From positions 62,001 to 126,000 of the forward strand of contig NZ_JAAGOW010000003.1 of assembly GCF_010499245.1 (NCBI RefSeq): DNA of 64,000 nt. The letters are read 5' to 3'. This document shows positions 60,402 to 64,000 of the stretch, piece after piece. Positions within the stretch are counted from its first letter, which is position 1; the number at the start of each line of letters is the position of its first letter. The notes under the pieces are model-generated. The model ran no database searches. It was not told the DNA's origin and saw only the letters and a program-made list of their open reading frames with translations. Source of the stretch: Variovorax sp. WS11 (GTDB lineage Bacteria; Pseudomonadota; Gammaproteobacteria; Burkholderiales; Burkholderiaceae_C). Both the position numbers and the translations under genes were made by a program.

Positions 60402-61634
60402 TCAACGGGCGGCAGCCCGCGCTCCGAGCATGCCGCTCGCGATGGACTGCGCGGTGTTGATGGAATCCGTGAGCCCCAGGTGACCGTGGCCGACCGCCAG
60501 CCACAGCCCGGGCCGGCCGGCCGCCGGACCTATGACCGGCACCGAGTCGGGCATGCAGGGGCGGTGCCCCATCCATTGCGTGGTCTGCAGGTCGTCCAGG
60601 CCTTCGAAGGTCTCGCGCGCGATGCGCTCCAGGATCGCGGCGCGACGCGGATCGGGCGGGTGCTCGAGCCCGCCGATCTCCACCGTGCCGCCCACGCGCA
60701 GGCCGTCTTCCATCGGCGTGACGAAGATCTTGCGATCGGTCAGCACCACGGTGCGCGAGACGGTGTCGCGTCCGCCCTGGAACTGTACGTGGTAGCCGCG
60801 CTGGCTCTCCAGCGCCAGGCGCAGGCCCAACGGGTCCAGCAGCCGGCGCGACCAGGCACCGGCGGCCACCACCACCTGGTCGAAGCTGTCCTCGGCGCCA
60901 TCGGCCGCGCCCGCCGTGGCGAGGCGCCAGCGCCCACCGTCCAGTGGCGTCATCGCGCGCACCTCCTCGCGCCGCAGCCGGCCGCCGCGCGCGGTGAAGG
61001 CACGCACCATCGCCTGCACATAGCGGAAAGGATTGACGATGGTCGCGTGGTCGGCCACGAACACCCCGATGCGGTAACGCTCGCCCACGCGCGGCTCCAG
61101 CGCCAGGATGCCGTCGCGGTCCAACTGCTGGAACGGGTAGCCGTAGTGCTGCCGCATGCGCCAGCCATCAGCGTCCTTGGCCAGGGCACGTGCATCGGGG
61201 TACAGGTGCAGGTGGCCGCGCCGCACGAAGAGCTCGGGCACGCCGAGCTCGCGAGCCAGCGCTTCGTGGCGGTCGAGGGCGCCCGTGTGCAGCGCGGCCA
61301 GCTTGGCGGCCGAGAGCGCGACCCGCGAGGGCTGGGCGGAGGCGACGAAGCGCATCAGCCACGGTGCCGCCTTCGGCAGGTAGGACAGGGGCAGATGCAG
61401 CGGGCTCTCCTCGTCCAGCAGCATGCGCGGCACCGAAGAGAGGATGCCGGGCATGGCTAGCGGCGCCACCGAGCCCGGGCTGATGGCGCCCGAGTTCCCG
61501 TAGCTGCAGCCGCGGCCGGGCTCGTCGCGGTCGATCAGCGTGACGGCCGCGCCGCGCTTGCGCAGCGCCAGCGCGATGCAGCTGCCGACCACGCCGGCGC
61601 CGACGATGGCGACCCGCGGTTCAGACGACGGCAT
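60402..61634 (-). CDS. DadA-like FAD amino-acid dehydrogenase
   Basis: FAD-dependent oxidoreductase of the DAO family, closest in layout to D-amino-acid dehydrogenase (DadA). Rossmann motif VAIVGAGVVGSCIALALRKRG, then GCSYGNSGAISPGS, and near the C-terminus DGLRVGGTVEIGG, MGHRPCMPDSVPVIGP and GHGHLGLTDS. 410 residues, standard. Probably feeds electrons from a D-amino acid or similar imino-forming substrate to the membrane. Divergent from an IclR regulator with a palindrome between them, which suggests control by that regulator. Confidence 0.9.
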   Translation of the reverse strand: MPSSEPRVAIVGAGVVGSCIALALRKRGAAVTLIDRDEPGRGCSYGNSGAISPGSVAPLAMPGILSSVPRMLLDEESPLHLPLSYLPKAAPWLMRFVASAQPSRVALSAAKLAALHTGALDRHEALARELGVPELFVRRGHLHLYPDARALAKDADGWRMRQHYGYPFQQLDRDGILALEPRVGERYRIGVFVADHATIVNPFRYVQAMVRAFTARGGRLRREEVRAMTPLDGGRWRLATAGAADGAEDSFDQVVVAAGAWSRRLLDPLGLRLALESQRGYHVQFQGGRDTVSRTVVLTDRKIFVTPMEDGLRVGGTVEIGGLEHPPDPRRAAILERIARETFEGLDDLQTTQWMGHRPCMPDSVPVIGPAAGRPGLWLAVGHGHLGLTDSINTAQSIASGMLGARAAAR

Positions 61635-61812
61635 GGGAGCCGGAGCGCCGGCGCCCGGCCGACACGAACAACTCGCCCGCCGGATGGCTGGAGGTGTCGT
61701 TGCCGGGCAGCGGGGCCGGGAGCAGGGCGATCAGAAAGGGGAGTCTCAGCATGAGGGCTTCGCGGGGGAAGGCCGCACTGTATTACGTGCCCTATCGTTT
61801 ATCAATACGGTG

Positions 61813-61827
61813 TATTGCAATGCAATA
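61813..61827. promoter_or_regulatory. palindrome between oxidase and IclR genes
   Basis: TATTGCA-A-TGCAATA, a 7-1-7 palindrome 26 bp before the IclR start. An overlapping smaller repeat (ATAC-ggt-GTAT) sits just left of it. The site fits an IclR-family operator controlling both divergent genes. Confidence 0.65.
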
Positions 61828-61853
61828 ATGACGTCGCCACTCGAGAGGCACGC

Positions 61854-62684
61854 ATGCCCCGCCCCAGATCCATCGCAGCTACCCCCGCACGCAAGGCGCG
61901 CAAGCCGGACGCCGGCCTGGACAGCTCGCTCTTCATCGCATCGGTCGCCAAGTGCTTCCAGGTGCTGGAGGCGCTCAATGCGGCAGGGCGCGCGGTCGCG
62001 CTGACCGAGCTGGCGGCGCTGGCGCAGCTGGATCGCAGCGCGGTGCAGCGCGTCACGCACACCCTGCATGCGCTCGGCTATCTGCGCCAGCATCCGCTCA
62101 CGCGGGCCTTCACGCTGTCGGGCCGGATGCTGGAATTCGGCCACACGGTGCTGGCGACCGACCGGCTGCGCGAGAAGGCGAGCCCGCACCTGGAGGCGCT
62201 GAACCGCAAGACCGGCGAGACGGTCAACCTCACGGAGATGGAGGGCCCGGAGATCGTCTACGTCGTGCGCTTTCCCAGCCTGCACGCAGTGAGCGTCGAC
62301 CTGCATGTGGGCTCGCGGCTGCCGGTGTACTGCAGCGCGGCCGGCCGCGCGATCCTGTCGAGGCTCGACGAAGCCGAGGCGATGGCGATGCTGGGGGCCG
62401 TGAAGCGCACGTCGATGACCAAGCGGACGGTGACCGATCTGCAGGGGCTGCGCGCCGCGCTGGCGAGGGCGCGCGAGCTGGGCTATGCGCTGAACGACCA
62501 GGAGATCTTCGTGGGAGATATTTCGATCGCGACGGCACTGACCAATCGCGCCGGCGAGCCGGTCGGCGCCATCAACATCGCGGTCCCTTCGCCGCGCTGG
62601 CAACTGGCGGAGGTGCTGCGGCGCCTGGTGCCGCAGCTGCTGAAGACGGCGCGCGAGATCAACCGGGAACTGGCCGATCTCTGA
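61854..62684 (+). CDS. IclR-family transcriptional regulator
   Basis: N-terminal winged helix (SVAKCFQVLEALNAAGRAVA, then LDRSAVQRVTHTLHALGYL) and C-terminal GAF-like effector domain with the IclR landmark YCSAAGRAILSRL. 276 residues. ATG at 61854 with GAGAGG about 6 bp upstream. It is divergent from the DadA-like gene, the likely target. The inducer is probably the amino acid or its keto product, but this is inference. Confidence 0.92.
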   Translation: MPRPRSIAATPARKARKPDAGLDSSLFIASVAKCFQVLEALNAAGRAVALTELAALAQLDRSAVQRVTHTLHALGYLRQHPLTRAFTLSGRMLEFGHTVLATDRLREKASPHLEALNRKTGETVNLTEMEGPEIVYVVRFPSLHAVSVDLHVGSRLPVYCSAAGRAILSRLDEAEAMAMLGAVKRTSMTKRTVTDLQGLRAALARARELGYALNDQEIFVGDISIATALTNRAGEPVGAINIAVPSPRWQLAEVLRRLVPQLLKTAREINRELADL

Positions 62685-62705
62685 AGAGGGGCCGGCCGTG
62701 CGGTC

Positions 62706-62882
62706 TCAGCGGGTGCGCGCGTCTTTGCAGGTGTCGATCAGCGCGATCGAGCGCTCGACGCGCAGCGCGATCTCGTCGTGCAGTGCCTTCGGTGCCCGGC
62801 TGGTGGCCAGCACGAGCAGGATGCCGGTGCCGATCGCCGAAAGAAGGCCGGTCATCAGCTCGGAAGAGGTCAAGACGTCCAT
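62706..62882 (-). CDS. small membrane protein
   Basis: A 58-residue protein with one predicted membrane helix (LMTGLLSAIGTGILLVLATS) and a charged cytoplasmic tail (RAPKALHDEIALRVERSIAL). Start ATG at 62882 with AAGGA about 8 bp upstream. Function unknown. It lies between convergent iclR and the PPK2 gene on its own. Small but with plausible codon use. Confidence 0.5.
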   Translation of the reverse strand: MDVLTSSELMTGLLSAIGTGILLVLATSRAPKALHDEIALRVERSIALIDTCKDARTR

Positions 62883-63013
62883 CTGGGAATCCTTGGAGTA
62901 GGTGACGGCTCGGGGTGAGCAGGCACGCAGTCTCCCACCGGCCCCCACGACCTCTCAATACGCCATTTGGAGGAGAGACGAAGGTCGGAGGACGTAGAAG
63001 ATGCGGCGCTGTC

Positions 63014-63823
63014 CTACACCACGACCAGCCCATCCAGAGACGGATCGGCGGGCGGCACCGCGAGCTCCATGCTGCGCAAGGTCTTGACCAGCAGCTGCGC
63101 GATCATCAGGTTGCGATGGCGCTTGCTGTCGGCGGGGATCACATGCCAGGGCGCGTGCTTGCTGGAAGTGGCGGCCAGCGCCTGTTCGTAGGCGTGCTGG
63201 TAGGCCGCCCATTTCTTGCGCACGTCCAGATCGCTGCGCTGGAATTTCCAGCGCTTGGCCGGCTCGTCGATGCGCGCCTGCAGGCGTTCGCGCTGCACCT
63301 TCTTGCTGATGTGCAGCATGCACTTGACGACCACCGTGCCGGTCTCGGCGAGCAGGCGCTCGAAGTCCTGGATCTGCGCGTAGCGGCGCCGCAGCTCGGC
63401 CTTGTCGATCCAGCCTTCGACCCAGGGCACCAGCACGTCCTCGTAGTGGCTGCGGTTCCACACCATGATCTCGCCGCTGCGCGGCACGTTGGCGTGGCAG
63501 CGCCAAAGGTAGTCGTGGGCGCGTTCGTCATCGCTCGGTGCCTTGAAGGCCGTCACGCGCACGCCCAGCGGCGAGGTGCGCGAGAACACCCAGCGGATGG
63601 TGCCGTCCTTGCCGCTGGTGTCCATGCCCTGCAGCACCAGGAGCACCTTGCGCCGGCCCTCGGCATGCAGCAGGTTCTGCAGCTCGTCGAGCTCGCCGGC
63701 CAGTTGTTCGAGCCGATCCCGCTGGGCCTGCTCGTCGCCTTCCAGAAAGGGCGAGTCGGCGGGGTCGATGCTCGCGAGGCTGAACTGGCTGCCGTCGACG
63801 CGGTACTTCTTGAAGCTGGCCAT
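63014..63823 (-). CDS. polyphosphate kinase 2 family protein
   Basis: Polyphosphate-driven nucleotide kinase. Walker A GMDTSGKDGTIRWVF near residue 67 and the lid/Walker B stretch MVWNRSHYEDVLVPWV match the short one-domain PPK2 type that phosphorylates AMP and/or ADP with polyphosphate. 269 residues. ATG at 63823. Subclass (AMP versus ADP preference) is only guessed from NRSHYEDVLV, which is typical of the class III group. It sits 45 bp after the Hsp15-like gene on the same strand. Confidence 0.92.
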   Translation of the reverse strand: MASFKKYRVDGSQFSLASIDPADSPFLEGDEQAQRDRLEQLAGELDELQNLLHAEGRRKVLLVLQGMDTSGKDGTIRWVFSRTSPLGVRVTAFKAPSDDERAHDYLWRCHANVPRSGEIMVWNRSHYEDVLVPWVEGWIDKAELRRRYAQIQDFERLLAETGTVVVKCMLHISKKVQRERLQARIDEPAKRWKFQRSDLDVRKKWAAYQHAYEQALAATSSKHAPWHVIPADSKRHRNLMIAQLLVKTLRSMELAVPPADPSLDGLVVV

Positions 63824-63867
63824 GCGCGGGACTCCTTTGTCGCAACGAGCCCGAGGGTAAGCGATGT

Positions 63868-64000
63868 TCAGTCTTCGTCTGGATCCAGCGATGCGCTCCA
63901 GCGCTTGTTCCAATCGACATGGCGGGCCTGATCGAGCTCGCGCCGGTCGCGCTTGGTGGGCCGCCCCTGCAAGATGCTGAGCGCCGGCTCGCTGCCCATG
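63868..64000 (-). CDS. Hsp15-like S4 RNA-binding protein, C-terminal end only
   Basis: The window holds only the last 44 codons (MGSEPALSILQGRPTKRDRR ... SLDPDED and stop). The GRPTKRDRRELDQ...WNKRWSASL pattern matches the C-terminal tail of Hsp15-type ribosome-recycling proteins of this bacterial group. The S4 domain lies beyond the right edge. Confidence 0.6.
   Translation of the reverse strand, partial: MGSEPALSILQGRPTKRDRRELDQARHVDWNKRWSASLDPDED

Noticed and set aside
61621..61752. A 43-codon frame on the minus strand overlapping the start of the DadA-like gene
   Set aside because: Has a hydrophobic start (MLRLPFLIALLP) but no ribosome-binding site or recognisable family, and overlaps a well-supported gene; too weak to list.

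Overview
The window is high-GC DNA from a betaproteobacterium of the order Burkholderiales, most likely family Comamonadaceae (Variovorax- or Ramlibacter-like). This is inferred from gene content and order: cysS-alkA-accA-tilS-lysC-tRNA-Ser, the ribD-ribC-ribBX-ribH-nusB block, a ku/ligD repair operon, a minor-pilin cluster and FliA-type chemotaxis control. The assignment rests on recognition by eye and was not confirmed by a database search.

Layout. 0-9.4 kb: a PaaK-like ligase, a complete IS1182-type insertion sequence with 22-bp ends, a chemoreceptor behind a near-consensus sigma-28 promoter, and a four-gene envelope operon (DUF4331 protein, lipoprotein, TPR protein, HupE/UreJ-like membrane protein). 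9.4-13.9 kb: leftward non-homologous end-joining operon ku - MerR-like/TPR regulator - ligD. 14-18.5 kb: an orphan amino-acid-type binding protein, a small unknown gene, and gluQ-trmB behind an FAD oxidoreductase. 18.6-22.4 kb: a LysR regulator divergent from a pirin-DoxX-flavodoxin-pirin cluster. 22.4-26.8 kb: trhO divergent from dnaE. 26.8-34.6 kb: a long leftward run, riboflavin genes, nusB, an aminotransferase, ybgC and tolQRA, many with ATGA start/stop overlaps. 34.8-38 kb: type IV minor pilin genes, including an apparent PilV::PilY1 chimera. 38-40.8 kb: nrdR, glyA, lytic transglycosylase. 41.3-48 kb: two large proteins (DUF748, DUF349). 48-51.4 kb: leftward mtfA, lpxH, two cyclophilins and a TPR protein. 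51.5-57.1 kb: cysS to tRNA-Ser. 57.1-60.3 kb: an accessory stretch behind tRNA-Ser with a trypsin-like protease and unknown small genes. 60.4-64 kb: a DadA-like oxidase divergent from an IclR regulator, PPK2, and the end of an Hsp15-like gene.

Five genes (trmB, tolA, pilE, the lytic transglycosylase and a small gene near 59.4 kb) are recognisable only across one or more single-base shifts, several of them in G/C runs. This pattern looks more like residual homopolymer error in the sequence than coordinated gene decay, although true pseudogenes cannot be excluded.

No CRISPR array, rRNA operon, prophage or complete novel defence system was seen. The strongest candidates for new biology are the PilV::PilY1 fusion, the MerR-like/TPR protein coupled to ku and ligD, the DUF4331 operon, and the protease-bearing stretch behind tRNA-Ser.
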